NCBI RefSeq assembly: GCF_011759505.1 | Contig: NZ_JAAOYO010000004.1 | Span: forward strand, 186,001 to 250,000 | Reading direction: 5' to 3' | Source: Curtobacterium salicis | GTDB taxonomy: Bacteria; Actinomycetota; Actinomycetes; Actinomycetales; Microbacteriaceae | Length of the DNA: 64,000 nucleotides | In this document: piece by piece, positions 41,140 to 49,810 of the stretch | Numbering within the stretch: position 1 is the stretch's first letter | Layout of the letters: each line of letters begins with the position of its first letter | Translations under genes and position numbers: made by a program | The notes under the pieces: model-generated | Told to the model about the DNA's origin: nothing | The model's input: only the letters and a program-made list of their open reading frames with translations | Databases searched by the model: none

Positions 41140-42255
41140 GTGTCTGACTACTCCCGCGACGACATCGACCTCGCGACCGCTGCCGAGCAGTCTTCCGAGG
41201 TCGAGGAGAACCAGGAAGGCGACGTCGAGACGAGCGAACTCCGTTCGACCGACTCCGCCGAGGAGCGCGCGATCTCCGTCGAGGACGAGGACGACGAGTC
41301 CCTCGGCCTGAGCGACGAGCCGGACGACGGCACCGTCGGCGCCGAGCTGGACGAGACCCTGGACGCCCTCGCCGAGTCCCGTGACCCGGAAGCCGACGCC
41401 GTCGTCGACGACGCGCTCGAGATCGACACCGCCGACGAGGCCGAGGCCGCCGTCGAGGCCGTCGAGGACGAAGAAGAGTCCGAGCTCGAGGTCGAGACCG
41501 CCGCCGAGGCGAACGCGACCATCGCCGCCGAGGAGTCCGCCGACACGCTCGGTGCCATCGCGCCGGAGTCCGAGGTCGACCTGGCCCCCGACACCGAGGT
41601 CACGATCACGGCCGAGGACGAGGACGACGAGTCCGAGGTCGACCCGTACGAGGCGTTCAAGGCCGAACTGCGGATGAAGCCGGGCAAGTGGTACGTCATC
41701 CACTCCTACGCGGGCTTCGAGCGCCGCGTGAAGGCCAACATCGAGAACCGCATGGTCTCGATGTCGATGGAGGACTACATCTACCAGGCCGAGGTCCCGA
41801 TGGAGGACGTCGTCGAGATCAAGAACGGGCAGCGCAAGCTGGTCACCCGTGTCCGCATCCCCGGCTACGTGCTCGTCCGCATGGACCTCGACGAGGACTC
41901 GTGGTCGGTCGTCCGTCACACCCCGGGTGTGACCGGCTTCGTCGGCAACGCGCACAACCCGACCCCGCTGCGCTTCGACGAGGCGTTCGGCATGCTGAAG
42001 TCGCTCGTCCAGGTCGCCGAGGCCGCTCCGACCAAGGGCGGCGCGAAGGGCAGCGGATTCGCACAGGCGCAGCCCCAGGCCGAGGTCGACTTCGAGGTCG
42101 GCGAGACGATCACCATCAAGGAAGGCTCGTTCGCGGGTCTGCCCGGGTCGATCTCCGAGATCAAGCCGGAGAGCGGCAAGCTCACCGTGCTCGTCTCGCT
42201 CTTCGAGCGCGAGACGCCGGTCGAGCTCAGCTTCGACCAGGTGACCAAGCTCTAG
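41140..42255 (+). CDS. nusG: Transcription termination/antitermination protein NusG with acidic N-terminal extension
   Basis: 371 residues, twice the E. coli length. The first 180 residues are almost entirely Asp, Glu, Ala, Ser and Thr with no predicted fold. The NGN domain then starts at [17 protein letters not shown] (182) with VTGFVGN, and a KOW domain closes the protein ([18 protein letters not shown]). NusG binds RNA polymerase and links it to Rho or ribosomes. Long acidic extensions are known in actinobacterial NusG. GTG start with GGAAAGAA upstream; 170-bp gap to secE. Confidence 0.95.
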   Translation: MSDYSRDDIDLATAAEQSSEVEENQEGDVETSELRSTDSAEERAISVEDEDDESLGLSDEPDDGTVGAELDETLDALAESRDPEADAVVDDALEIDTADEAEAAVEAVEDEEESELEVETAAEANATIAAEESADTLGAIAPESEVDLAPDTEVTITAEDEDDESEVDPYEAFKAELRMKPGKWYVIHSYAGFERRVKANIENRMVSMSMEDYIYQAEVPMEDVVEIKNGQRKLVTRVRIPGYVLVRMDLDEDSWSVVRHTPGVTGFVGNAHNPTPLRFDEAFGMLKSLVQVAEAAPTKGGAKGSGFAQAQPQAEVDFEVGETITIKEGSFAGLPGSISEIKPESGKLTVLVSLFERETPVELSFDQVTKL

Positions 42256-42398
42256 AGCTGGACACCATCCACTAGACTGTTCGAGTTTGGGTCCGCGCGC
42301 CTCGTGCGCTGCGGGTCCGTCACCGCGATCCGGAACCGCCGGAGACGCGGGAGAGTGCACGGGTCCCCGTGCGTTCGATCCCAGGAGGAAAGCGAAAC

Positions 42399-42830
42399 AT
42401 GGCACCGAAGAAGAAGGTCACGGGCCTGATCAAGCTGCAGATCAACGCGGGCGCCGCCAACCCGGCACCGCCGATCGGTCCGGCACTCGGTCAGCACGGC
42501 GTGAACATCATGGAGTTCTGCAAGGCGTACAACGCCCAGACCGAGTCGCAGCGCGGCAACGTCATCCCGGTGGAGATCACCGTCTACGAGGACCGTTCGT
42601 TCACGTTCATCCTCAAGACCCCGCCGGCCGCTGAGCTCATCAAGAAGGCCGCGGGTGTGAACAAGGGTTCCGCGACGCCGCACACGGTGAAGGCCGGACG
42701 CATCACGGCGGACCAGATCCGTCAGATCGCCGAGACCAAGCAGGCCGACCTGAACGCCAACGACATCGAGCAGGCGACGAAGATCATCGCCGGTACCGCT
42801 CGTTCGATGGGCATCACGGTCGAGGCCTGA
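42399..42830 (+). CDS. rplK: Large ribosomal subunit protein uL11
   Basis: 143 residues, full length: [31 protein letters not shown] and a C-terminal rRNA-binding domain ending [10 protein letters not shown]. Part of the GTPase-associated centre. Strong AGGAGG site 9 bases before ATG. A TAGACT hexamer near 42272 in the 143-bp gap after nusG could be an extra promoter. Confidence 0.98.
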   Translation: MAPKKKVTGLIKLQINAGAANPAPPIGPALGQHGVNIMEFCKAYNAQTESQRGNVIPVEITVYEDRSFTFILKTPPAAELIKKAAGVNKGSATPHTVKAGRITADQIRQIAETKQADLNANDIEQATKIIAGTARSMGITVEA

Positions 42831-42910
42831 GCCTCACCCTCCACACCCCAGTACTCACCGTGGGAGAGCCGCGCCGGCTCGCCAACCACGTATCTCGCAA
42901 GGAGACCACC

Positions 42911-43600
42911 ATGGCGAAGAAGTCCAAGGCGTACCGCGCCGCGGCCGCGAAGATCGTGGCCGACAAGTTCTACACCCCGACCGAGGCAGTCGCCCTGGCG
43001 AAGGAGACCGGCTCTGCGAAGACCGACTCCACCGTCGAGGTCGCACTGAAGCTCGGCGTGGACCCGCGCAAGGCGGACCAGATGGTGCGCGGCACCGTCA
43101 TCCTCCCGCACGGCACCGGCAAGACCGCCCGCGTCATCGTCTTCGCGACGGGTGCAGCCGCTGAGGCCGCCATCGCCGCCGGCGCCGACGAGGTCGGTGG
43201 CGACGAGCTCATCGCGAAGGTCGCCGAGGGCTACACCTCGTTCGACTCCGCGGTCTCGACCCCGGAGCTCATGGGCAAGGTCGGTCGTCTCGGCAAGGTG
43301 CTCGGCCCGCGTGGCCTCATGCCGAACCCGAAGACCGGCACCGTGACGCCGAACGTGGCCCAGGCCGTGAACGACATCAAGGGCGGCAAGATCGAGTTCC
43401 GCGTCGACAAGCACTCCAACGTGCACTTCGTCGTCGGCAAGGCCTCGTTCACGCCGGAGCAGCTCGACGAGAACATCACCACCGCGCTCGACGAGATCGT
43501 CCGTCTCAAGCCGAGCGCCGCGAAGGGCCGCTACATCATGAAGGGCGCCGTCTCGACGACCTTCGGCCCGGGCATCCCGCTGGACGTCAACGTCTTCTGA
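42911..43600 (+). CDS. rplA: Large ribosomal subunit protein uL1
   Basis: 229 residues, full length: [11 protein letters not shown], the uL1 signature region [20 protein letters not shown] near 125-144, and a C-terminus with [11 protein letters not shown]. Forms the L1 stalk. 80 bp after rplK with AAGGAGA upstream. It is followed by a terminator, not by rplJ. Confidence 0.98.
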   Translation: MAKKSKAYRAAAAKIVADKFYTPTEAVALAKETGSAKTDSTVEVALKLGVDPRKADQMVRGTVILPHGTGKTARVIVFATGAAAEAAIAAGADEVGGDELIAKVAEGYTSFDSAVSTPELMGKVGRLGKVLGPRGLMPNPKTGTVTPNVAQAVNDIKGGKIEFRVDKHSNVHFVVGKASFTPEQLDENITTALDEIVRLKPSAAKGRYIMKGAVSTTFGPGIPLDVNVF

Positions 43601-43648
43601 TCCTGATCAGCGGCGGATCGTCCTGATCCCCAGCGGCACTGCACCACA

Positions 43649-43680
43649 CGAACGGCCCGCACTCCGGTGCGGGCCGTTCG
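43649..43680 (+). terminator. Terminator after rplA
   Basis: CGAACGGCCCGCAC, TCCG, exact complement. It ends the secE-nusG-rplK-rplA unit. Confidence 0.85.
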
Positions 43681-43708
43681 TCGTCCGCCGGACCGGGTGC
43701 CGGACCAG

Positions 43709-43714
43709 TACCGT
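43709..43714 (+). promoter_or_regulatory. -10 element of leaderless promoter for the Pr6Pr gene
   Basis: TACCGT, TGGGCC, GTG (6 bases). Confidence 0.45.
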
Positions 43715-43720
43715 TGGGCC

Positions 43721-44371
43721 GTGCGGATCTTCGTGAACGTCCTGCGGCTCGTGGCCGCGATCGCCATCGTCGCGGCGATCGTCGACGACCTGCAGCGCGC
43801 ACTGCAGAACGGGTTCGTGTTCTGGAACTTCTTCGGCTACTTCACGAACCAGTCGAACATCCTGGTCGCCGTCGTCTTCGTCCTCACCGTGGTGGCCGCA
43901 GCCGGACGCCGTGACGCCGGGCGACGGCTGGACCTGTTCCGCGGCGCGGCGACGGTCTACATCGCGACGACCGGCCTGGTCTACAACACGCTGCTCGTGC
44001 AGGTCGGTCAGGCGGTGGGGGAGTCCTGGTCGAACGACGTCCTGCACCGGTGGATCCCGCTCTACGCCGTGCTCGACTGGCTGCTCTTCTCGGACCGCAG
44101 CCGGCTGTTCTTCCGGGACGTCTGGTGGTTCCTCGTCTACCCCGCGGTCTGGCTCGTCGTGGTCGTGATCCGCGGAGCGACCGACGGCTGGGTGCCCTAC
44201 CCGTTCCTCGACCCCGACTCGGGCTACGGCGTCGTGACCCTGTACTGCCTGGGCGTCGCGGTGTTCATCGGCCTGATGGGGCTGATCGTCGTCGCGCTGT
44301 CCCGACTGCGGCTGATCCCGGTCAGCGAGCGTCCCGCAGGCGGTCGAGCACCAGGTCCGCGAGTGCGATGA
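43721..44371 (+). CDS. Pr6Pr-family membrane protein
   Basis: 216 residues with six predicted helices, matching the six-helix Pr6Pr (FAR-17a/TMEM-like) group: FFGYFTNQSNILVAVVFVLTV (about 37-57) and VYNTLLVQVG, HRWIPLYAVLDWLLF, WFLVYPAVWLVVVVIRG are typical. Function unknown in bacteria. Its 3' end overlaps the convergent YqaJ gene by 50 bp. Confidence 0.8.
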   Translation: MRIFVNVLRLVAAIAIVAAIVDDLQRALQNGFVFWNFFGYFTNQSNILVAVVFVLTVVAAAGRRDAGRRLDLFRGAATVYIATTGLVYNTLLVQVGQAVGESWSNDVLHRWIPLYAVLDWLLFSDRSRLFFRDVWWFLVYPAVWLVVVVIRGATDGWVPYPFLDPDSGYGVVTLYCLGVAVFIGLMGLIVVALSRLRLIPVSERPAGGRAPGPRVR

Positions 44372-45032
44372 GTCCGCGGATGGCGTCGTCGTCACGGTCG
44401 ATCCAGCGGCACTCGGGCTCGTCGGCGACCGGCACGAAGTCGTCGTGCTTCTCCCAGACGAACAGCGTCCGGTCGGCTCCGAGCACGTACTGCTGCCACC
44501 ACACCTGCCGCATGTAGTGCCGGGGGACGCGGGTGAACCCGTTCGAGGTCGTCTTGATCTCGGCGAGGAGCAGGCGTCCGTCGCGGTCGAGGCCCACGCC
44601 GTCCGGTGTCGCCAGGTGCGCCCGGTTCGTGGCCGCGTGGAACAGGTGTGCGGAGGGCTGGATGCCGTGGGTCGCCGCGACCCACGAGGCGATGACGGGT
44701 TCGCGTTCCTTGCCGTGCTCGGTGTAGACGTTGCCGGCGAACCGGGAGCCGTACCGCTTGTCGGCGACGACCGCGTCGACGGCGCGCAGCGAGGCGAGGC
44801 GTGCGACGTCGGTGGCCGTGATGCCCATCGCGCGGGCGCGGAGCCAGGCGACCCGGTCCGACGAGTGCGCCACGATCCGCTCGGTGTGCCCGCGGAGGGC
44901 GGTGAAGGCGTCGTGTGCGCGGGCCGGTCGAGCAGCACCGGAGGACCGACCGCCGGCCGACGTGACGGGGCCGGGCTGGGCCTCCCACCCGTCATCCAGG
45001 TCGCCCCAGAGAGTGGGCTGCACGATCGTCAC
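44322..45032 (-). CDS. YqaJ-domain (lambda exonuclease-like) nuclease
   Basis: 236 residues. From about 60 on: SSDRVAWLRARAMGITATDVA, NVYTEHGKEREPVIASWVA, the PD-(D/E)XK core LLLAEIKTTSNGF, and YMRQVWWQQYVLGADRTLFVWE, the usual YqaJ series. Such enzymes are usually phage recombination exonucleases, but no phage genes lie nearby, so this is a chromosomal stand-alone copy, as in other actinobacteria. GTG start; GAGAAT 6 bases upstream may be a variant -10. Confidence 0.82.
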   Translation of the reverse strand: MTIVQPTLWGDLDDGWEAQPGPVTSAGGRSSGAARPARAHDAFTALRGHTERIVAHSSDRVAWLRARAMGITATDVARLASLRAVDAVVADKRYGSRFAGNVYTEHGKEREPVIASWVAATHGIQPSAHLFHAATNRAHLATPDGVGLDRDGRLLLAEIKTTSNGFTRVPRHYMRQVWWQQYVLGADRTLFVWEKHDDFVPVADEPECRWIDRDDDAIRGLIALADLVLDRLRDAR

Positions 45033-45094
45033 CCGATGATTCTCCACCCGACCACCGGCACCCGCGAAACCGGCACGCGGTCGGGGTGCGGCGG

Positions 45095-46306
45095 TCAGGA
45101 GACCAGCTGCCGACCCTCGGCCATCGTGACCAGCTCGTCGACGCCCGCGGGGGAGAGCGCGTACGCGATGGCCAGGGCGGCAGCGCCCTGGAGAGCGGCG
45201 ATCGACCCGGCTCGGGACTGCGCGATGACGAGGTGCTCGGTGGCGAGGGGCATCGAACGGGAGTAGACGACCTCGCGGACGCCGGCGAGCAGGTGCTCCC
45301 CGGCCTGGGTGATCGAACCACCGAGTGCGATGACCGACGGGTTGATGAGGGAGACGCAGGTGGCGAGGACCTCGCCGATGTCCCGGCCCGCCTGGCGGAC
45401 CGCGCCGATCGCGTCGAGGTCCGACCGGGCGACGAGTTCGATGACGTCGGCACTGGTGTGCACGTCGTGGCCCTTCGCGCGGAGTGCCCGGGCGATCGCG
45501 GGGCCGGAGGCGACGGCCTCCAGGCAGCCGGTGTTGCCGCAGTGGCAGGGGACGTCGCCGGCGCGGGAGACCCGGACGTGCCCGATGTCGCCCGCGGTGC
45601 CCTGTGCACCGCGCTGGAGCCGGCCCTCGGACACGATGCCCGAGCCGATCCCGGTCGCGACCTTGACGAAGAGCAGGTGGTCGAGGTCGGGCCAGCCGTG
45701 CGCCCGTTCGCCGAGTGCCGCGATGTTCACGTCGTTGTCGACGAGCACGTGGGCGCGGACGTGCTGCCGCAGCCAGCCCGGGACGTCGAACCCGTCCCAG
45801 CCGGGCATGATCGGCGGGTTCGCCGGGCGCCCGGTCGAGAACTCGACGGGGCCGGGCAGGCCGATGCCGAACGCGATGACGTCGTCCCGGACACGTCCGA
45901 CCGAGTCGAGGAGTTCGTCGACCACGCCGACGAGCCACTCGAGCGTGGGGACGGGGCCGGCGGCGATGTCGATGCTGGCGTCGCGGGTGGCGAGCTGCCG
46001 GCCGATCAGGTCCGTGACGGCGACGCGGCCGTGGGAGGCGCCGAGGTCGGCGGCGACGACGAGTCGCGCGGCGGGGCGCAGCGCGATCTGTGCCGGGGGA
46101 CGACCACCCGTCGAGGCGGCCGTGTCGACGGCGCCGACGAGTCCGACGTCCACGAGGGCGTCGATGCGCACGCCGATGGTCGAGCGCGCCATCCCGGTGA
46201 GGGCAGCGAGTTCACCGCGGGTCCGCGGGACGCCGTCGCGCAGGATCTGGAAGAGCTCGCTGGCCCCGACCGGCGGCGTCGTTGCCGTCCGTGTCAAGTC
46301 GACCAT
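45095..46306 (-). CDS. ROK-family transcriptional regulator
   Basis: 403 residues. N-terminal winged helix (about 15-75, TRGELAALTGMARSTIGVRIDAL), then an actin-like sugar-kinase fold with GADLGASHGRVAV-type ATP motif (ADLGASHGRVAVTD) and the ROK zinc motif CHCGNTGCLE. Likely repressor of the divergent sugar genes, with binding site at 46367-46390. The effector is probably a sugar or sugar phosphate. ATG beginning MVDLTRT chosen; upstream codons lie in the operator region. Confidence 0.9.
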   Translation of the reverse strand: MVDLTRTATTPPVGASELFQILRDGVPRTRGELAALTGMARSTIGVRIDALVDVGLVGAVDTAASTGGRPPAQIALRPAARLVVAADLGASHGRVAVTDLIGRQLATRDASIDIAAGPVPTLEWLVGVVDELLDSVGRVRDDVIAFGIGLPGPVEFSTGRPANPPIMPGWDGFDVPGWLRQHVRAHVLVDNDVNIAALGERAHGWPDLDHLLFVKVATGIGSGIVSEGRLQRGAQGTAGDIGHVRVSRAGDVPCHCGNTGCLEAVASGPAIARALRAKGHDVHTSADVIELVARSDLDAIGAVRQAGRDIGEVLATCVSLINPSVIALGGSITQAGEHLLAGVREVVYSRSMPLATEHLVIAQSRAGSIAALQGAAALAIAYALSPAGVDELVTMAEGRQLVS

Positions 46307-46366
46307 GCTCGGAGTGAACCACACATCGTCCGGGCCACGCAACGAAGGTCGTCGAACCCCTGCGAA

Positions 46367-46402
46367 CTTTTGCTTGACCGCCGACAAAAGGCCCCATAGT
46401 GT
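46367..46402 (+). promoter_or_regulatory. Promoter with overlapping palindromic operator (ROK-controlled)
   Basis: TTGACC, exactly 17 bases, TAGTGT: the -35/-10 pair for the sugar operon. CTTTTG and CAAAAG, separated by 12 bases (46367-46372 and 46385-46390), form an inverted repeat straddling the -35. This is an AT-rich island in very GC-rich DNA. The layout is what a repressor site for the divergent ROK protein would look like. Confidence 0.7.
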
Positions 46403-46447
46403 GACGATCGGTCAGCGAAGACCACATCTCGATGAGGAGAACACCTG

Positions 46448-47194
46448 GTGACCCAACCGCTCTCGGTCCAGCTCTACACGGTGCGTGACGCACTGACGAC
46501 GGACCTCCCCGGAACCCTGGCGACGATCGCCGACATCGGTTTCACGAACGTCGAACTCTTCGGCTTCGTCGACCGTGCCGACGAGTACGCGGCCGCCCTG
46601 CAGCAGGCCGGTCTGACCGCGCCCAGCGGGCACGCACGTCTGGTCGACGCGGACGAGCAGGAACTCGAGCGCATCCTCAGCGCGAGCGTCACCGTCGGGC
46701 TCGGCACCCTGATCGACCCGCACGTCGACGAAGCCCGCTGGACCACCCGCGCGGACGTCGAGGCCATCGCCCGGACGTTCAACGAGCTCGCCCCGCGCGC
46801 CGCCGACCACGGCCTGGCACTCGGGTACCACAACCACGCGTTCGAGTTCTCGAACCGGATCGACGGCACGAGCGCCTTCGAGGTCTTCGCCGGCGCGCTC
46901 TCCGACGCCGTCGTCCTCGAGCTGGACACCTACTGGGCGAAGGTCGGCGGGGACGACCCGGTGGCCGTGCTCGGCCGGCTCGGCGACCAGGTCCGCTTCC
47001 TGCACGTCAAGGACGGCGACGGCTCGCACGACGACAAGCAGCAGGTCGCGGTCGGCAACGGCATCATGCCCGTGCGCGACATCGTGGCCGCCGCACCCCA
47101 CGCCCAGCAGGTCATCGAGCTCGACGACCACGACGGCGACGTCGTGCAGGCCGTCCGCGACTCGTACGCCTTCCTCGCGGGAGCACACGCATGA
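46448..47194 (+). CDS. Sugar phosphate isomerase/epimerase (xylose isomerase-like TIM barrel)
   Basis: 248 residues. SVQLYTVRDALTTDLPGTLATIADIGFTNVELF-like N-terminus typical of the AP-endonuclease-2 TIM-barrel superfamily, with metal ligands in GLALGYHNHAFEF, LELDTYWAKVGG and FLHVKDGD. Isomerises or epimerises a sugar or inositol derivative; substrate unknown. GTG start with GAGGAGA upstream; overlaps the dehydrogenase gene by 4 bp. Confidence 0.88.
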   Translation: MTQPLSVQLYTVRDALTTDLPGTLATIADIGFTNVELFGFVDRADEYAAALQQAGLTAPSGHARLVDADEQELERILSASVTVGLGTLIDPHVDEARWTTRADVEAIARTFNELAPRAADHGLALGYHNHAFEFSNRIDGTSAFEVFAGALSDAVVLELDTYWAKVGGDDPVAVLGRLGDQVRFLHVKDGDGSHDDKQQVAVGNGIMPVRDIVAAAPHAQQVIELDDHDGDVVQAVRDSYAFLAGAHA

Positions 47195-48300
47195 GCGGCG
47201 CAGGACGCGTCGGCGTCGGCGTCATCGGCGCCGGGGTCATCTCGGACCAGTACCTGTCCAACCTGACGGTCTTCCCCGACGTCGAGGTCCTCTTCATCGC
47301 CGACATCGACCTGCCCCGGGCTGCGTCGCAGGCCGAGAAGTGGGGCGTGCCCGGCTCCGGCACGGTCGACGAGCTGCTCGCGATCGACGCCATCGAGATC
47401 GTCGTGAACCTCACGATCCCGGCCGCGCACGTCGAGGTCGCCCTGCAGGCCCTGGCCGCCGGCAAGCACGTCTGGGGCGAGAAGCCCTACGCACTCGACC
47501 GCCAGAGCGCCGCGCAGCTGCGTGACGCCGCGGTCGCCGCCGGCAAGACGGTCAGCGTCGCCCCGGACACGTTCCTCGGCGCCGGACTGCAGACCGCGCT
47601 GCGCACGATCCGCGACGGGCGCATCGGCACCCCGCTGAACGGGCTCACCCTCTTCCAGAGCCCCGGCCCGGAGTCCTGGCACCCGAGCCCCGAGTTCCTC
47701 TTCGCGTACGGCGCCGGCCCGCTGTTCGACATCGGCCCGTACTACATCACGACCCTCGTGCAGGCGTTCGGACCCGTCGCGAAGGTCACCGCCACCGCGT
47801 CGAAGTCCCGCGCCACGCGCACGATCGGCTCGGGACCGAAGGCCGGCACCGAGTTCCCGGTCGACGTCCCGACGAACCACTCGGCACTCATCCAGTTCGA
47901 GAACGGCGGCAGCGCACAGAGCGTGTTCTCGTTCGAGTCCGACCGCGGCCGCACCGGCTTCGTCGAGATCGCCGGCGAGACCGGCACGGTCGTCTTCCCC
48001 GACCCGAACGACTTCGACGGCGACACCGAGCTGTACTCCCTCGGTGCCGACGAGCCCGAGACGATCCCCGCCGTCGGGTCCACCTACTCGCGGGGGACGG
48101 GCGTGGTCGACCTGGCCCGCTCCCTCCGTGCGGGTGAGGAGAACCGGGTCCCCGGTGCCCTCGCCTTCCACGTCCTCGACGTGATGGTCTCCATCGCCGA
48201 GGCAGCCGAACGTGGTGAGACCGTGCTCGTCGAGAGCACGGTCACACCCTCCCCGACCCTCCCCGAGGGTTGGGACCCCGCGGAGCAGACCCTGGCCTGA
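47191..48300 (+). CDS. Gfo/Idh/MocA-family oxidoreductase
   Basis: 369 residues. N-terminal Rossmann domain GVIGAGVISDQYL (10-22), then the EKPYA motif (97-101) whose Lys is catalytic, and a C-terminal alpha/beta substrate domain. It oxidises or reduces a cyclic sugar or inositol with NAD(P). Pairing with the preceding isomerase suggests sequential steps on one sugar, imported by the ABC genes that follow. Confidence 0.92.
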   Translation: MSGAGRVGVGVIGAGVISDQYLSNLTVFPDVEVLFIADIDLPRAASQAEKWGVPGSGTVDELLAIDAIEIVVNLTIPAAHVEVALQALAAGKHVWGEKPYALDRQSAAQLRDAAVAAGKTVSVAPDTFLGAGLQTALRTIRDGRIGTPLNGLTLFQSPGPESWHPSPEFLFAYGAGPLFDIGPYYITTLVQAFGPVAKVTATASKSRATRTIGSGPKAGTEFPVDVPTNHSALIQFENGGSAQSVFSFESDRGRTGFVEIAGETGTVVFPDPNDFDGDTELYSLGADEPETIPAVGSTYSRGTGVVDLARSLRAGEENRVPGALAFHVLDVMVSIAEAAERGETVLVESTVTPSPTLPEGWDPAEQTLA

Positions 48301-48416
48301 CCAGGTCCAGCCCGACCGGATCCTGGTCCGTCACGGCCCTGCCCCGTCCCACACAGCAGCACCCAGCACCATCACCACCCTCCTGCAAGATCTCAACGAC
48401 GAGAAAGTAGAGCCTC

Positions 48417-49718
48417 ATGCGCACTGCCATCCGCGCACTGGCCATCACCGCGGCCGCGGCACTCACCGTGACCGGCCTCGCAGCCTGCTCCTCCGGGTCG
48501 TCCGGTTCCGCCGGCGACTCGAAGACGCTCACCTACTGGGCGTCGAACCAGGGCACGTCCCTCCAGAACGACAAGGAGGTGCTGACCCCCGTCCTCGAGA
48601 AGTTCACCAAGGAGACCGGGATCAAGGTCAACCTCCAGGTCATCGGGTGGAACGACCTCCAGACGAAGATCCAGACCGCCGTCACCTCGGGCCAGGGCCC
48701 GGACGTCGTGAACATCGGCAACACCTGGGCGACCTCGCTCCAGGCCACCGGCGCCTTCCAGGAGTTCGGTGACTCGGAGATGAAGGCGATCGGCGGTGCG
48801 GACAAGTTCGGCAAGGTCGCGCTCTCGACCGGTGGCGCCCCCGGCAAGACGGTCACGAGCGTCCCGCTCTACGGCCTCGCCTACGGCCTCTTCTACAACA
48901 AGCAGATGCTCAAGGACGCGAACATCGAACCGCCCACGAACTGGGACGACCTCGTCACCGCGGCCAAGAAGCTGACCAAGGGTGACACCTACGGCTTCAG
49001 CCTCGCCGGTGGGTCGTACACCGAGAACGCGCACTTCGCGTTCATCAACTCGGCGCAGAACGGCGGCGAGTGGTTCGACAAGGACGGCAAGCCGACCTTC
49101 ACCTCGAGCGCCAACGTCGACGGCATCAAGCGCTACATCGACCTGATGCAGGTCGCGAAGGCCGCGAACCTGTCGAACGCGCAGTACGACAACGCCACCC
49201 AGTCGGTCACGGACTTCGCGAACAAGAAGGCCGCGATGATCCTCAACCAGAACAACGCGAACAACACCATCAACTCGCTCGGCATGAAGTCGGACGAGTA
49301 CGGCGTCGTCCCGCTGCCCGCTCCGACCGGCGGCGAGCAGATCGCCAGCTTCCCGGCCGGCATCAACCTCTCCGTCTTCAAGAACACGAAGAACAAGGAG
49401 GGCGCGCTGAAGTTCGTCAAGTACATGACGAGCGCGGACACGCAGACCACGCTCGACAAGCCGTACGCGGCACTGCCGGTGCTCGCCGCCGCTGCTGACT
49501 CCGTCACGGACGAGCAGACGAAGACGTTCCTCGACATCTACAACAACAAGGCGAAGCCGCTCCCGCTGGTGCCCGCCGAGGACCAGTTCGAGTCCACGGT
49601 CGGCAAGGCGATGAACGACATGTTCGCCAAGATCGCGACGGGTTCGACGGTGTCCGACAAGGACATCAAGAGCGCGCTGCAGACGGCCCAGGACCAGGTC
49701 TCCCAGGCCGCAGGCTGA
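48417..49718 (+). CDS. ABC transporter sugar-binding lipoprotein
   Basis: 433 residues. Lipoprotein signal peptide with LAAC (Cys24), then a family 1 solute-binding fold: TLTYWASNQG, VISTxxGPDV-like TSGQGPDVVNIGN, YGLAYGLFYNKQML, and WDDLVTAAKKLT. It delivers a carbohydrate to the permeases encoded next. ATG with GAGAAAG upstream; the 116-bp gap before it has no gene. A strong hairpin follows, which would make this gene more abundant in mRNA than the permeases. Confidence 0.93.
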   Translation: MRTAIRALAITAAAALTVTGLAACSSGSSGSAGDSKTLTYWASNQGTSLQNDKEVLTPVLEKFTKETGIKVNLQVIGWNDLQTKIQTAVTSGQGPDVVNIGNTWATSLQATGAFQEFGDSEMKAIGGADKFGKVALSTGGAPGKTVTSVPLYGLAYGLFYNKQMLKDANIEPPTNWDDLVTAAKKLTKGDTYGFSLAGGSYTENAHFAFINSAQNGGEWFDKDGKPTFTSSANVDGIKRYIDLMQVAKAANLSNAQYDNATQSVTDFANKKAAMILNQNNANNTINSLGMKSDEYGVVPLPAPTGGEQIASFPAGINLSVFKNTKNKEGALKFVKYMTSADTQTTLDKPYAALPVLAAAADSVTDEQTKTFLDIYNNKAKPLPLVPAEDQFESTVGKAMNDMFAKIATGSTVSDKDIKSALQTAQDQVSQAAG

Positions 49719-49723
49719 TCTGA

Positions 49724-49768
49724 CGGGAGGCCCGGACCACGACCGTCAGGTCGGGTCCGGGCCTCCCG
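49724..49768 (+). terminator. Intercistronic hairpin between binding protein and permease genes
   Basis: CGGGAGGCCCGGACC and its complement (15 bp) enclose a second 5-bp stem (CGACC/GGTCG). The GACGGGAGGC family lower stem is present. Within an operon it probably limits read-through or protects the upstream mRNA. Confidence 0.8.
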
Positions 49769-49810
49769 CCCCACCTCTCGAACCCCCTCCACCAGCCGGA
49801 AGGCCTGCCC

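Noticed and set aside
44322..45032. Prophage remnant suggested by the YqaJ nuclease
   Set aside because: No recombinase, integrase, structural or lysis genes nearby and normal codon use; stand-alone YqaJ genes are common in actinobacteria.
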